Below, one piece after another: positions 50,697 through 60,985 of a stretch of DNA of 64,000 bases; position 1 is the first letter of the stretch, and the number at the start of each line of letters is the position of its first letter. The notes beneath the pieces are model-generated. The model did no database searches, was not told the DNA's origin, and saw only the letters and a list, made by a program, of their open reading frames with translations. The stretch lies in assembly GCA_010094025.1 (NCBI GenBank), contig ML991771.1, positions 806,001 to 870,000 of the forward strand, written 5' to 3'. The DNA comes from Viridothelium virens. Its lineage: Eukaryota > Ascomycota > Dothideomycetes > Trypetheliales > Trypetheliaceae. The position numbers were made by a program, and so were the translations under genes.

Positions 50697-52293
50697 GTGG
50701 AAAGACTCAACAAGACCCCAGGCTTCAGCGGCTTCTCAGTGCACAGCTCCGTCAGGCTCAGGAGCTTGATGTGCTCTTATCCTTTCTACCTCAACAGCCA
50801 ATGGATCCTAGCTTTGGCAGAGGCAAGATCTTCGTTGGAAAATCAATTGATTCAATGTATATCTTTTATCAAACTTCGATCTTCCCCTCGCCTTTGGGGA
50901 CCTTTAGCTACAGATATTGGTCATTGCTCCCTAGCCTCTCTCTGGCGAAGCCCTGAAATTGCTCTTGCAGATGACCTTTCTGTCTGTTGTCCTGTCCCAG
51001 TCTACCAGTCAGTTACATATCGCAAGCAAAGGCAGAGCGTGGGCGTTAGGAATCACGGAGTCCTTCCAAATGCACTAACCTGATCATAGAGGAGGATCAG
51101 AAATTTGTAGCCATAGTGCGAGGTTAATCTCGTGAAAACTTTTTCCTTCAAACTCTATGGCACTATAGCGAGAAACAGACCCAATCTGCGATCTCTCAGA
51201 GCCGCTGCTAGACTGGCAATCTGAGGGACTCTCGTTGCCTGTAACCCATGGTACGGAAGTACAGCGTGAGGCTCAGCAGAATATTCGTCGTAATTTGACA
51301 GTATTACCACGAATGAACGTGACGTCTTTCAGGGCTTCCTTTATCTGCTGCAAACTGATGATCTCGGAGAAAAACATATGCACGCGCATATACATATGTA
51401 AGATCTGTAAAGACTGTTCAGACTGGGATGACAGCTTACCTCACCGTCCACGGCAGGATTGTCGTTGTGAATGAAATCAATGGTGCCACATAGAGAGCTT
51501 TGAACATGAAAGCACTTTCTCCTCGGAATCGTCCACTTCCCAGACCCTTCCTCTTTGTTCATTTTCACTCCTTACTCTTGATGCTGCAGCATCGGAAATT
51601 GCAGGTATTCGAAGCTATATGATTGGTGCATCCTTCAGCAGTTCGTCCATGCCGACGCCTGCCAGCTCGGTGTTTTCTTACGTGTGTTGATGCCTATCTG
51701 CTGTAGACGCCCGAAACCAGAAGGATAGACAGGGTTTGCAGGTAGATGAACAAGGTTCGAGAAGGTCGCCCCGGTCGCCCACTCATTCTATTGCCCTATC
51801 GCTATGAGTGAGCATTCATCCCGCGCCAAGTCTTGACACACGTCTGCCCTGGTAGAAGCTGCTTGCACCAGCAGCTCAGAGCTTGTCGTACTGCAGAGCA
51901 GCACTTGAAACAGCGGTCCTGGCTATACATTTTGCACTTAAAGTCTCGTAAAAGATTATTCATTTCTATCGATGCGGCAGGGATCTCGCTCTGGGCTTTG
52001 GTCAGCCTTGCGACCCACAAAGGCTGTGACAGAGGTGCATGCACGACGCATCCGACATCATTATCCACTATTGCGATCCTTTGTCATTGGTCGTAGATGT
52101 CAGTATCAGAAGGCTTTGGTAGAAATTTGAAGCCGCTCTGCGGCAGATTTAGGAGGACTTTCCCGCACGTCACAGCTGGCTGTGAACTCGTCCCTTCCGC
52201 CTCGCTTTCCTCATCGTGAGCCGATATCTCTCGGTCAAAGGATCAACCAGCTCTATACCTTTCACGTGCTAGGGGTGCTCGACACATGCTGAG
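50697..52293. other. 1.6 kb intergenic region
   Basis: No gene is supported. Frames at 50693-51083 start just after the GDSL stop and have no resemblance to proteins. The right part should contain the promoter of the bZIP gene. Confidence 0.5.
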
Positions 52294-53445
52294 ATGAGTG
52301 GAAATAGTTCATCAGTAAGTCTGTTATGACTGGCCTTACCCATGACACACTGTCGAAGTCTACCTTGGAAGCTATATTAAATTGCTCGTCTTGTTTGTCC
52401 TGTTACATGCATTTTTTTGCCTTTCGCTTTGTCTTTGTACGTCTCCCCACACAGCGACTCCTTAAGAGGATTTTTCTTTGATGGCGTAGTCATCAGAAAA
52501 AGTCATACTCATTTGGAACATCGACAGGGTAATGCCAATCTCGCTCGCGTGCGGGATAATCAAAGGCGATCCCGCGCACGGCGTAAGGAATACCTCGCGG
52601 AACTCGAGAATAAAATTCGGACTTGTCAGCAACTGGGCGTACAGGCGACTGCTGAAGTTCAAGCCGTGGCCCGGAGGGTCCTGGACGAGAACAAACGCTT
52701 GCGAGCTCTTCTGAGAGAGAAGGGCGCTACCCAGTGGGAAATAGACGGCTATATTGGCACACAGAGTACTGATAATAACGTGCCAAAAGAAGAAGTTTCC
52801 CAATTTTCTGGAGCCCCTGTCATCCTGGAGGATTTGCTCAGTCATCGGAGACCATGTCAACTTGGTGACGAAGCTGACAGTTGCTCACCCTCGAGGAAAT
52901 GCTCACTCAACTCCAACCCAGACTCTCAATTTACCGTGGCTCCCCAAGCGTCGTTTGTGTCTGATACTGCACAGTCAATGCCGTTCCACTCCAGGAGTTC
53001 CACATCGACTAGCCGGAATGCCTCTCCAAGTGCTCAGACCGCACGATGCAGTGGACTGCCAAAAAGCGACCAGGTACCCATGGGATCCTTCGAATATAAT
53101 GCGATTGTACCGCAGCTCGAGCACTTTCAACAGTTACAACGCTCCAGATATAACGCATCACTGTGGCAGTCACAGCTCCAGTCCGTAGCATCCGCTCCCC
53201 TGACAGACTCGACGGCGTATATGACTAACGGAATAACGCAACAAGATTTGCCTTACCCTGCAGACACATGTACACATACTGATGCAGCAAGTGGTGTGTA
53301 CTCAATCTTCAATGCAGGCGACGAAAAAATAGATGCAGAATACCGATATCATTCTGGAGAAGACTGCAAGGTTGGCAGTGAACTCATGTTCCAAATGATC
53401 AATTGTCATCCCGAAGAGCACGTTGGTTACGGCAAGTTTCGGTGA
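52294..53445 (+). CDS. bZIP transcription factor
   Basis: Proposed exons 52294-52314 and 52528-53445, giving 312 residues. The basic region ARVRDNQRRSRARRKEYL with core NQRRSRARR leads into a leucine-zipper-like helix (LAELENKI, then VARRVLDENKRLRALL). This is a fungus-specific bZIP group often met near stress and secondary-metabolism genes, but the target is unknown. The rest is Ser/Gln-rich and disordered. The open frame upstream of 52528 has no ATG. I therefore propose a 21-nt first exon (MSGNSSS) ending in a perfect GTAAGT donor and joined in frame to CAG|GGT. The 213-nt intron is longer than its neighbours, so the start is less sure than the body. Confidence 0.8.
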
Positions 53446-54150
53446 ACAAATATCATTGCTGGTTTCGGGCGAGTTCCGGCCATCTCTCTATGATAACGAT
53501 GTATGCATCTATGGTTCGATATTGTAGATGCCCAAGGGGAAATTAGAGACGGAAGACATTCCGCGCTAGGAAAGAATGCCATTTGTGGCTGTGAGCTATG
53601 ATCATTGTCACTCCCACGTCCGAGTGGCGAGGGACAAATTACGTTCAGAAGTTAATAGAATTACTCACACACAGACACTCAATCAACAACAACACTTTGC
53701 ATAATAGGGACACCACCCCGGCAACACTGTCCTTCGGCTCCTGTCGCCTTGTGAAAGCTTCTGCGAGATTTCGCCTAATGTGGGATCCTGTAATAATGTG
53801 GCGGTCGGCCAATTTTATTACCCATTATGCTTTGCTTTGTCCTCACTCACACTTGTTGTCTGGACCATCTTTGTCTACTCGTTGCGGCTGATAATCTGTG
53901 GCATGTGATATCAATAAGTGTTTGTCAACTGCATCGGCCCAAAAATTGGGAATAACAATAGAACCTTGACCACACAATTGCCAGTCATTCACAATGTCAT
54001 TGAGCTTATTATGGTACCGCATAAAAAAGCGTATCCTCCTAAGATTTTCTGTTAGACATCTTACCATTCCGAGCTCCAATTACGACAACAAGGATTGCTC
54101 CGATACTTTGTAGAGCATTTTCGAACTTCGCCCCCTTTTCTCCGCATACT
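53446..54150. other. Intergenic region
   Basis: About 700 bases with only short unconvincing frames. It is AT-leaning in its right half. It must hold the bZIP 3' end and the promoter of the Ulp1-like gene. Confidence 0.5.
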
Positions 54151-55560
54151 ATGGAGCCGCCAAAAAGGAAAGCAGGGCCGCAGGATCGGTCCTCCGAAAA
54201 TTTCCAAGTGAAGAGACGCAGAGCGCGCTCTGTGAGCAGATGGATCGTCCAACCGATGGACGATCCAGAAAAATCTATGAAAAATGCTCGGAAAGATGAG
54301 AGAAGGAGAAAGAAAGAGGCACAAGTCCTCCTTAGTCAGTCTGGCCATGGAGCGAGCATCATGAAGGACTCGCGGCGGCGAGGACGAGGAGCGCAAGAAG
54401 AGCTGAAGGTAACGAAAGAGAGACTTCGCATCTCTGAGGAACGAATTCGGGACCTCGAGAATCAGGTCCACGATCTTGAAAGCAAGCTCCATGATGCTAT
54501 GGCTGGGGGTCAGCAGTTCGTAAGTGGGCTCCCAAAGAGGGAAGCAACGCCAAGGACGGAAAAGCAGATTGTCAATGGTGGAACTATTATCGGGGATGTG
54601 AGGACATTCTCCAGCGAGTTAATGCTGGACGACTGGGCCGCCAAATTCGATCAGTGTATGGAGCAGCTCCTAAGCCGACCAGAAGCGGGCCAAAAGTTCT
54701 ACCATGAAGTAAAGGCGGACGACTTTACCTGGGAAGATTCTATGATGCTGGCAATAGCTTCCGTCATCGAGGCCGAAGGTCCCAACCGCACCAACCCATT
54801 TTCGATCACCACTCCGGAAGCCATCAACACAGCAAAAACTGGCGCAGAGTTTGACCCAGAAAATGGAGGATTTGCCCGCTGCACAGGAACATTCCTCTTG
54901 CCCATAGTCAAGAGTAGTCACTCCACGAGAGAAGAGGCACAAGATGCGCCAATCTCTGGACTCGATCCCAGGAGCAACCACAATATCCTGATCATCTTTG
55001 AGATAACGGACGGCGGCGAGGTCAAGAGAAGTTGGGTTGATAGTGCACCGGACGTCCTCGCTCCGAGGTGTGGGGAAATCATAATTGAGATCATGGAATT
55101 GATGGAGCGACTTCCATGGGGGAGGCGGCGACTCGAAGACCCTCTGCCCCAACTTGCAGGAGGATTCAATTGGCTCAAGACGCCTCGGCAGACCGAGAGG
55201 GAGACCTGCGGGATCCACACCATCATCAATGGTTGGGTTGCCGCCCTGGGATTGGAAATAAATAACAAGCTGGATGCGACGGGCGACAAATTCGCGGAAC
55301 GAGGCGCTAAGCTGATTAACTGCGCGATGTTGGGGCTCGTGGATTGCGATACCATCTATGCCTTCTTGAGAGCCTCTGATTATATAAAACCGACGGAGAT
55401 TCCAGAGAGTCTTCGCTTCGATCGGACGAGACGGGTGGTAACGGAAGGAGAGTTGAATGAACTTGTGGCCGTGGCCCAAGCTATAGAAGAGTCAAAGGCG
55501 TATGAAGAACATACTGATTGGGCATCATTGGGAATAGGAGGGGAGGGCATGATACAATGA
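54151..55560 (+). CDS. Coiled-coil protein with C-terminal Ulp1-like (C48) cysteine peptidase domain
   Basis: Single exon of 469 residues. Residues 1-75 are strongly basic (KRRRARSVSR, KNARKDERRRKKE) and probably nuclear-directed. Residues 80-115 form a coiled coil (EELKVTKERLRISEERIRDL and on). The C-terminal half shows the order His-Asp-Gln-Cys of Ulp1/adenain-fold peptidases: His277 in SNHNILIIFEI, Asp297 in SWVDSAPD, Gln347 in TPRQTER, and Cys353 in ETCGIHTIING. Hydrophobic strands before His277 and Asp297 fit the fold. Ulp1-type enzymes remove SUMO or other ubiquitin-like proteins. The family is divergent, so the substrate cannot be told. It is intronless, unlike most neighbours. No transposase or integrase lies beside it. 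I know of no named orthologue. Confidence 0.7.
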   Translation: MEPPKRKAGPQDRSSENFQVKRRRARSVSRWIVQPMDDPEKSMKNARKDERRRKKEAQVLLSQSGHGASIMKDSRRRGRGAQEELKVTKERLRISEERIRDLENQVHDLESKLHDAMAGGQQFVSGLPKREATPRTEKQIVNGGTIIGDVRTFSSELMLDDWAAKFDQCMEQLLSRPEAGQKFYHEVKADDFTWEDSMMLAIASVIEAEGPNRTNPFSITTPEAINTAKTGAEFDPENGGFARCTGTFLLPIVKSSHSTREEAQDAPISGLDPRSNHNILIIFEITDGGEVKRSWVDSAPDVLAPRCGEIIIEIMELMERLPWGRRRLEDPLPQLAGGFNWLKTPRQTERETCGIHTIINGWVAALGLEINNKLDATGDKFAERGAKLINCAMLGLVDCDTIYAFLRASDYIKPTEIPESLRFDRTRRVVTEGELNELVAVAQAIEESKAYEEHTDWASLGIGGEGMIQ

Positions 55561-56005
55561 CATCTCCCCTCTAGCTAAATCCCGTTGGGCAAGTATGAGA
55601 ACAAAAAGGGGGACTATATCGGTAAACGATATGTTTCTTCGATGCATGGAGTTGTTGAGCCTGTATGAAAGAGTCCACTAATAACTGGGGATGTCCTTTG
55701 ATGGGTTTGCTGGAACGGCGGATGAAGCTTTGGTTTTTAGAAGTGCTCTGTGCTTTGGTACTTTCAAGGATGAAGAGAGAACTGTAGAACCGCTCACGAT
55801 AGTATAAAATGGGCCGAGAAAATCCTCGATAGATTTTTAGACACCTTGCAAGCGGTAGCTTTTCCGTCAAAATATTGACTTTTCGAGAGCTTTTTTGATT
55901 CAAGCCGAAACATTTACTTGTCTTGCAGTCTTGATAGATCAAATGTTCGAAAAAGCCTCGCCATGGTATCACTGTTTTTTGCCTGGCACATTTGTCACTA
56001 GGGGT
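55561..56005. other. Convergent 3' intergenic region
   Basis: Lies between the Ulp1-like gene and the thioredoxin-like gene, whose 3' ends converge. It is AT-rich with no coding signal. Confidence 0.5.
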
Positions 56006-56686
56006 TCAGCGCCAAAAGCTCTTGAAAAGACTACCTCCGGTCCCGCCTTCGCCACTTCCAAGTTTTTGTCTAGCTTCGACCTCCAGCCATTGTCTGACGA
56101 ATCCCTGATCTTGTAACTGCTGAGCGTTCGTCACTTTAGTCGATAGCCTTGCATCTTGTCGGCTGAAGGCAAGAAGGGTCGGCAGAGACGATATCTATTT
56201 CTTGATTAGATTCACCAGGCAACATGGGGAATGCAATCAGGGCAAGATTACAGCGTATCTGAATCCTAGGCTTCCACTGGTGGGTGCATCCACCTCAACT
56301 TGAGCGAAGCCTAGTCCTCCTACATTTTCACCGATTCCTTCATTCTCCACGAGTTCTTTGATTAATGGTGCAACTTTGGCGCAGGTGGAGCAAAAGGAAG
56401 CCGTCCATAATGTGATCAAAGGTCGGTTAGAGGACGCGGAAAGGAGAAGAAGAGTGTCGAGCTCATCTTCTGACCGTACACTATATAGTATCAGCAGGCG
56501 ATCTCTTCTACGGAGACATTGTTACGGAGGAGGACGTGCGTACGGCGTGTAGATCCGATTGGGTGACTTTCGTTCAGATGAGGCCGAGAAGCAGCGTTTC
56601 GAACATTTCGTCTTTATGTTTGGTAGAACCACCTTATGGCTGGAACTGAAGGCGCCTGCAAAGTTGGCACTAATGCGTGGTATCAT
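56006..56686 (-). CDS. Mitochondrial thioredoxin-like protein
   Basis: Three exons on the minus strand, 56686-56544, 56480-56252 and 56194-56006, give 186 residues. The first 45 residues form an Arg/Ser-rich mitochondrial presequence (MIPRISANFAGAFSSSHK). The thioredoxin fold follows: LITLWTASFCSTCAKVAPL with active-site Cys78 and Cys81 (CSTC), a central acidic strand, and the cis-proline loop SSLPTLLAF with Pro129. The end is Gly-rich, then FKSFWR. The CSTC pair, in place of CGPC, suggests a specialised redox partner. Both introns (63 and 57 nt) join in frame and have branch-like CTGAT or CTAAT. An ATG 43 codons further upstream in the same frame (56815) is possible but would lengthen the presequence with unrelated residues. 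Its promoter is shared with the GH28 gene. Confidence 0.85.
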
Positions 56687-56937
56687 TGAAGGAGACGAGT
56701 ATGGAAAAGATGCATCGACGTCACAGGGACAGGAACAGGAAGCGATGGAATTTACCCCGGATTCTCCATTCGGGCCATCCTTGACCGACGAGGAAGCTCC
56801 ATTGAGCCTCCGCATTTGACCTTAAGCAATCTTCCTCCAATGATCAAGGCGAATCAATCGGCTGGATCATGAGCCTCCCATTTAAACAAGCTCAGTCTCA
56901 GTGATCAAATGTGTGTCAAACCGAACCCTGTCTCAAA
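56687..56937. promoter_or_regulatory. Short divergent promoter of thioredoxin-like and GH28 genes
   Basis: 251 bases lie between outward start codons. On the + strand an ATG at 56909 opens a 16-codon ORF that overlaps the GH28 start. Confidence 0.5.
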
Positions 56938-56959
56938 ATGCGCTCTCCTAACATTATAG
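56909..56959 (+). promoter_or_regulatory. Overlapping upstream ORF of the GH28 gene
   Basis: ATG TGT GTC starts a 16-codon frame that ends with TAG 22 bases past the GH28 start codon, in a different frame. If transcribed, ribosomes that use it cannot reinitiate at the GH28 ATG by simple forward scanning. Confidence 0.5.
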
Positions 56960-58399
56960 CAGGTGCTGCTCTTACTACAGCTGGCGCTGCCATAGCAGGT
57001 GGAGTCTCACACACAGTTGTTGGCGGACGAAAGACATGCACAGTGTATGCCAATGGCAATCAGACGAATGACGTGCCCAATATCTTAAGTGCAGTCCAAG
57101 ATTGTGGTAGTGGAGGTACAATCGTTTTCCCCGAAGACCAAGACTATTGGATTGCTACCAAATTGAACCCGGTGTTCAACGATGTAGTCATTGAATGGCA
57201 TGGACAGTGGACTGTAAGGAAATTTTAGAGAAGAATTAGGATTTGAGAGACTGATTGTGCCTACCTTAGTTTTCTGCAGACCTTGCATACTGGCGCAACA
57301 ATTCCTACCCCATTGCTTTCCAGAATCACCATGCAGGTTTCATCATTACCGGAGATCACATTACCATCGATGGCTATGGAACCGGTGGCATCAACGGCAA
57401 CGGTGATGCCTGGTATACTGCGGAAGCAGGGAATACCCAGCCTGGCCGTCCTATGCCTTTTGTCTTTTGGAATGTCAGCGACGTCACAGTCTCGAACTTC
57501 TTCGTCAAGCAGCCGCAGCTGTGGAGTCTAAATATCATGAACGGGACCGACATGTCTTTTGACAACATCCTGTGTAACGCTACTGCAACGCAGGCGCCCT
57601 ATGGGAAGAACTGGGTTCAGAACACTGACGGGTTCGGTATGGGAATTTACTTCATACGAGTGCTCAGTGATATTGACAAATACCAGACACCATGGACGTC
57701 TACAATGTGAACTTGACCAATTTCTATTACCAAGGCGGTGATGATTGCATTGCGATCAAGCCACGCTCATACAACGTCTATGTACAGAACGCTACATGCC
57801 ACGGAGGCAATGGCATGGCAATCGGAAGTCTGGGTCAATATCTCGAAGACAGCAGCGCTGAGAACATATATATGACCGACGTCAACGTAAGCATCTTCCT
57901 TCTAATCTTCTCTCTCCCAATGACGGTAGATGACCTGATACGCTACCAGATCATCCGGTACAATAATGACATGGAAAACGCCGCCTATATCAAAACCTGG
58001 GTCGGCGCCCTTGTCCCTCAGTCTTCCTATGAATCAGCAGGCCTTCCTCGCGGCGGAGGTTGGGGATCTGTTCGTAACATCATGTTCGCGAACTTCAACG
58101 TTCAAGGCGCGGACCTTGGTGTGGCCATCTCGGAAGACAGTGGCGACAATGGCACATTTCGAGGAACCAGCCTGATGGAGGTTGCGAACGTGGCGTTCGT
58201 CAATTTCACGGGATACCTAAGTGGAAAGGAAGGGAATAAGACCAGTTCATTCAGTTGCTCGAACGTGCATCCTTGCTACAACATTGATGTGAAGAACGTA
58301 ACGTTGACAACAGCGGAGAATTCGACAAGTACGGGATCGAGTAGTTGTGCCTACATTTCGCCGGGTGGAGTGCATGGTGTAACAGGGAACGGATGCTAA
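56938..58399 (+). CDS. Secreted GH28 polygalacturonase, exo-type
   Basis: Exons 56938-57213, 57270-57636, 57687-57886 and 57950-58399 give 430 residues. A signal peptide lies at about residues 1-20. The GH28 catalytic sites are all present: NTDGFD (Asp212, Asp215), GGDDC (Asp233, Asp234), the His site CHGGNGMAIGSLGQ (His253) and YIKTW (294-298). The Tyr in place of Arg in the last motif, and the run KPRSYNVYVQNATC, are typical of exopolygalacturonases that trim galacturonic acid from chain ends. At least ten N-glycosylation sites fit secretion. The enzyme would work on plant pectin. Intron 3 (63 nt) is open in frame, so retention would not truncate the protein. Confidence 0.92.
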
Positions 58400-58606
58400 G
58401 ATAGCTGGTATTGTAGCTGATTTGATATGAAAGCTTTCCGTGAAGTCGTCGTATAAAAATTCGGCTCGCTTCCTTTTGATGCAATTCTGTCGATGCCGCC
58501 TCACATAGTCATACATATATACATACAACCCTTCATCCATGTTAAGACGCCGGATCAGTGCTTAAAGTGCTTTGGAGTGGCGATGGCATGATCCAGTTTT
58601 CTCTTG

Positions 58607-59065
58607 TCACCGATCGTCGTTCTCCTTTGTGTATTTCCTCGGCTGAACAGGCTCTACTTTGACCATCCTTGTTGGTGGAAGCTCATTTTCCGGTTTCTTC
58701 CTGAAGCCCATAATCTCCCCAATCAATCCCCCCGGTTTCGGAACAGGACATTCTCTCCGTCTTGCCATTTCCACAGTGGAAAGTGTGTCGCCATCCTGAT
58801 CTCCATCACCGCTCTCACCCGCTGCTCTCGGCCCATGCGTTCCAGGCTTTTCTCCGATTTCGAGGTGCTTTAACGGCCTCCGCTCTCGTCGCTTCGCACG
58901 TTTCGCAGCAGCATCAAAGCCGTCGGCGTCGGATTCCGCAAGTTGCTTGGGATTGACTGGACAAGGTAGGATATGTGGTATGCTAACGACAAGGAACGAG
59001 ACAGCAAGAGTAGTCGTAAAGAGAGACGTAGTCAATCCTGAGCGAGGATGAAGATAGGGAGGCAT
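58607..59065 (-). CDS. Small conserved-looking single-pass membrane protein
   Basis: Single exon of 152 residues. Basic N-terminus (MPPYLHPRSGL), then a hydrophobic segment of about 20 residues (SLFTTTLAVSFLVVSIPHIL) ending in PCP. The remainder is hydrophilic, with a basic patch KRAKRRERRPLKHLEIG and a Pro-rich end. It resembles small fungal proteins with an N-terminal anchor of mitochondrial or ER type. No function is known to me. It lies tail-to-tail with the GH28 gene, 207 bases away. Confidence 0.65.
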   Translation of the reverse strand: MPPYLHPRSGLTTSLFTTTLAVSFLVVSIPHILPCPVNPKQLAESDADGFDAAAKRAKRRERRPLKHLEIGEKPGTHGPRAAGESGDGDQDGDTLSTVEMARRRECPVPKPGGLIGEIMGFRKKPENELPPTRMVKVEPVQPRKYTKENDDR

Positions 59066-59875
59066 GATAGAGTAGAGGAAGATGGGACCGGGCGCTCAGT
59101 CTATAGATGCACCATTGGCGCTGAATACCTGTCGTAAATATTAGCATTAGAATGTGAGTTCGTACAAGGCGTATCGCCTACTGACATGGGGCAGTCACTC
59201 CTTGCGCCAAGCTTCCGCAAATCGATCCGTTTCAGAGAAACAGGCTAAGACATGTAGTCTCACAAAATTCAATAGTTGAATGGAGTGACGGGTGATATAT
59301 GGAGACTATTTGAGACTTGAAGGTGGTAGACAGAACTAAGCCTCATACGGAAAGCGCATAGACATCGAATGCTTGCCTTGCCACGCTTGCCCACGGACCA
59401 AAACGAATCGCGACTTCTGTCATGTTGATTTGAGTACCCCAAGTGTTATCTGAATTTGAACAGGACCAGTGGTCGTATCGCGGCGACATCAAATTGAAGG
59501 ATCGTAAAGTTGAGAGATAATAAGACTCTGTTTATGCACATATTCTGGGTAGACCAGTCTACTGGTCTTGCACCCCAAGAGTAAAGCAACCCTCGAGTTT
59601 CTGATGCGTACATCTGCATGCTAGAGTCATAACATGACCTATTTCTGCACCGAGACTTCTTCAACTAGAAGTCTGAGTTCCGTTTCTAAGCAGGACGTCC
59701 AACTCGCACCAATAGCTTTTACAGAAGCATGACTGCGGGCACTGTATTGCGTTCAAAAATCAACACATTGCGAATATTTAGACCCTATATTACCGACAAG
59801 AGACTACGCAAAGCGAAGTAGGAGCCATCACCAATCCCATGCGAAACTATTGGCTCTCTCCAAATCAACATCATA
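59066..59875. other. Intergenic region
   Basis: 810 bases between two minus-strand genes. Only short frames are present and nothing is recognised. Confidence 0.5.
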
Positions 59876-60985
59876 TCAACCTAACCAGTCCATCTCTGCA
59901 TTCAGTGCACCTGCTCGTCCTTCCAGGATTTCAATCAGCGATGCCCGATGGCCCTGCATCGGCGTGGTTGGCGAGTACAAGCTACTACCAATTGAGACCC
60001 TACTTCTCGTCGAAAACTGCCCGGAACTCTTGTTCCGACTGTGTCGGGACTTGTTCTGATTCTCGCTCAACCGATGCTCGATAATTTGCACTGCATTTTC
60101 AGAATATCTTCGTCTGTGGTGAGATTCCGCCTCCTCTTGTAGGCTTTGTGGTGCGGTATCAAGGACATGGCTGGGGAAGTGCACTGGTGCACTCTGGAGA
60201 TGAGCGTTCGTCCGTGGCGATACCGTATCTTCTTGGGTGCTAGGTAAAGCTGAGACAGGAGGACCAAAGATCTGGTTCGGGACTACGGTGCCCGGAGGAG
60301 GTACGGTTGGAGCTTGGACTTGAGTTGGTGGCTGGTAGAATATCTCGTGTGCGTATATGTGCTGGGAGGCGTCGTAATTGATGGGTAGGTCGAAGGGCAT
60401 CATGTACATTGGTGGCTCTTCGAAACCAGAATCGGCCTTGCTCGAAATCGAGTCTGTTGAGTCATGTGTGGATTGCGCTATCTCTTGCGGATAGGTGAAG
60501 TCCTGAGACGTCGTAGCCTGTTCCAATTCTAGCGACGCAGTGTTCCAGTCTCGAAACCACCGCGGCTCATAACATTGAGCCGCGCCAATGGCCGCAGTAC
60601 TAGTGCCAGAGAAATTGTGAGCAGATTCAGGAAAATATTGCGTTTGCGGAACCACCCAGGGCATATTGTACTGGTACTGAGCGACGAAGCGGCTCGTCTC
60701 TGCCTCCTGCCAGGCCCGGATCTCAGTCTCGGTCGCATTTAGGTTTTCTCTGAGAACCGCTTGTTCACGTTGAGCTTTCTCGAACGATTTATTCGTCAAG
60801 AAACGCGCTTGCTTCATCTTCCTCTTCTTCGTTCGGACAAGAGAGGTGTCAGCTTCGTTAAGAAGTCGGTCGAGTCGGGTCTTCTTCGAAGCAAGGCTAC
60901 CCAAAACATGGTTCACGCGTACTAATTCGCTGGAGAGATAGGTATGCTGTTGGTGTAGCACTAGCTGTGGAGCGAGGGGATCCAT
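59876..60985 (-). CDS. Coiled-coil protein of unknown function
   Basis: Single exon of 369 residues from the first ATG (MDPLAPQLVLHQQH). The frame is open for another 110 codons upstream but without an ATG, so the upstream part is taken as leader. Residues about 10-100 are helical and charged (LSSELVRVNHVLGSLASKK, SFEKAQREQAVLRENLNATE), suggesting a coiled coil with a basic patch RTKKRKMKQAR that could be a nuclear signal. The rest is rich in Pro, Gln and Ser and disordered. Near the end a short conserved-looking block ASLIEILEGRAGALNAEMDW precedes the stop. I do not recognise the family; a regulatory or scaffold role is possible. Confidence 0.65.
   Translation of the reverse strand: MDPLAPQLVLHQQHTYLSSELVRVNHVLGSLASKKTRLDRLLNEADTSLVRTKKRKMKQARFLTNKSFEKAQREQAVLRENLNATETEIRAWQEAETSRFVAQYQYNMPWVVPQTQYFPESAHNFSGTSTAAIGAAQCYEPRWFRDWNTASLELEQATTSQDFTYPQEIAQSTHDSTDSISSKADSGFEEPPMYMMPFDLPINYDASQHIYAHEIFYQPPTQVQAPTVPPPGTVVPNQIFGPPVSALPSTQEDTVSPRTNAHLQSAPVHFPSHVLDTAPQSLQEEAESHHRRRYSENAVQIIEHRLSENQNKSRHSRNKSSGQFSTRSRVSIGSSLYSPTTPMQGHRASLIEILEGRAGALNAEMDWLG

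Noticed and set aside
54670-55479. 269-codon minus-strand frame opposite the Ulp1-like gene
   Set aside because: Antisense frame with no family resemblance, whereas the + frame has an ordered catalytic motif set.
56559-56819. Plus-strand frame opposite the first exon of the thioredoxin-like gene
   Set aside because: The minus-strand reading joins in frame to a full thioredoxin domain through two good introns. The + frame leads nowhere.
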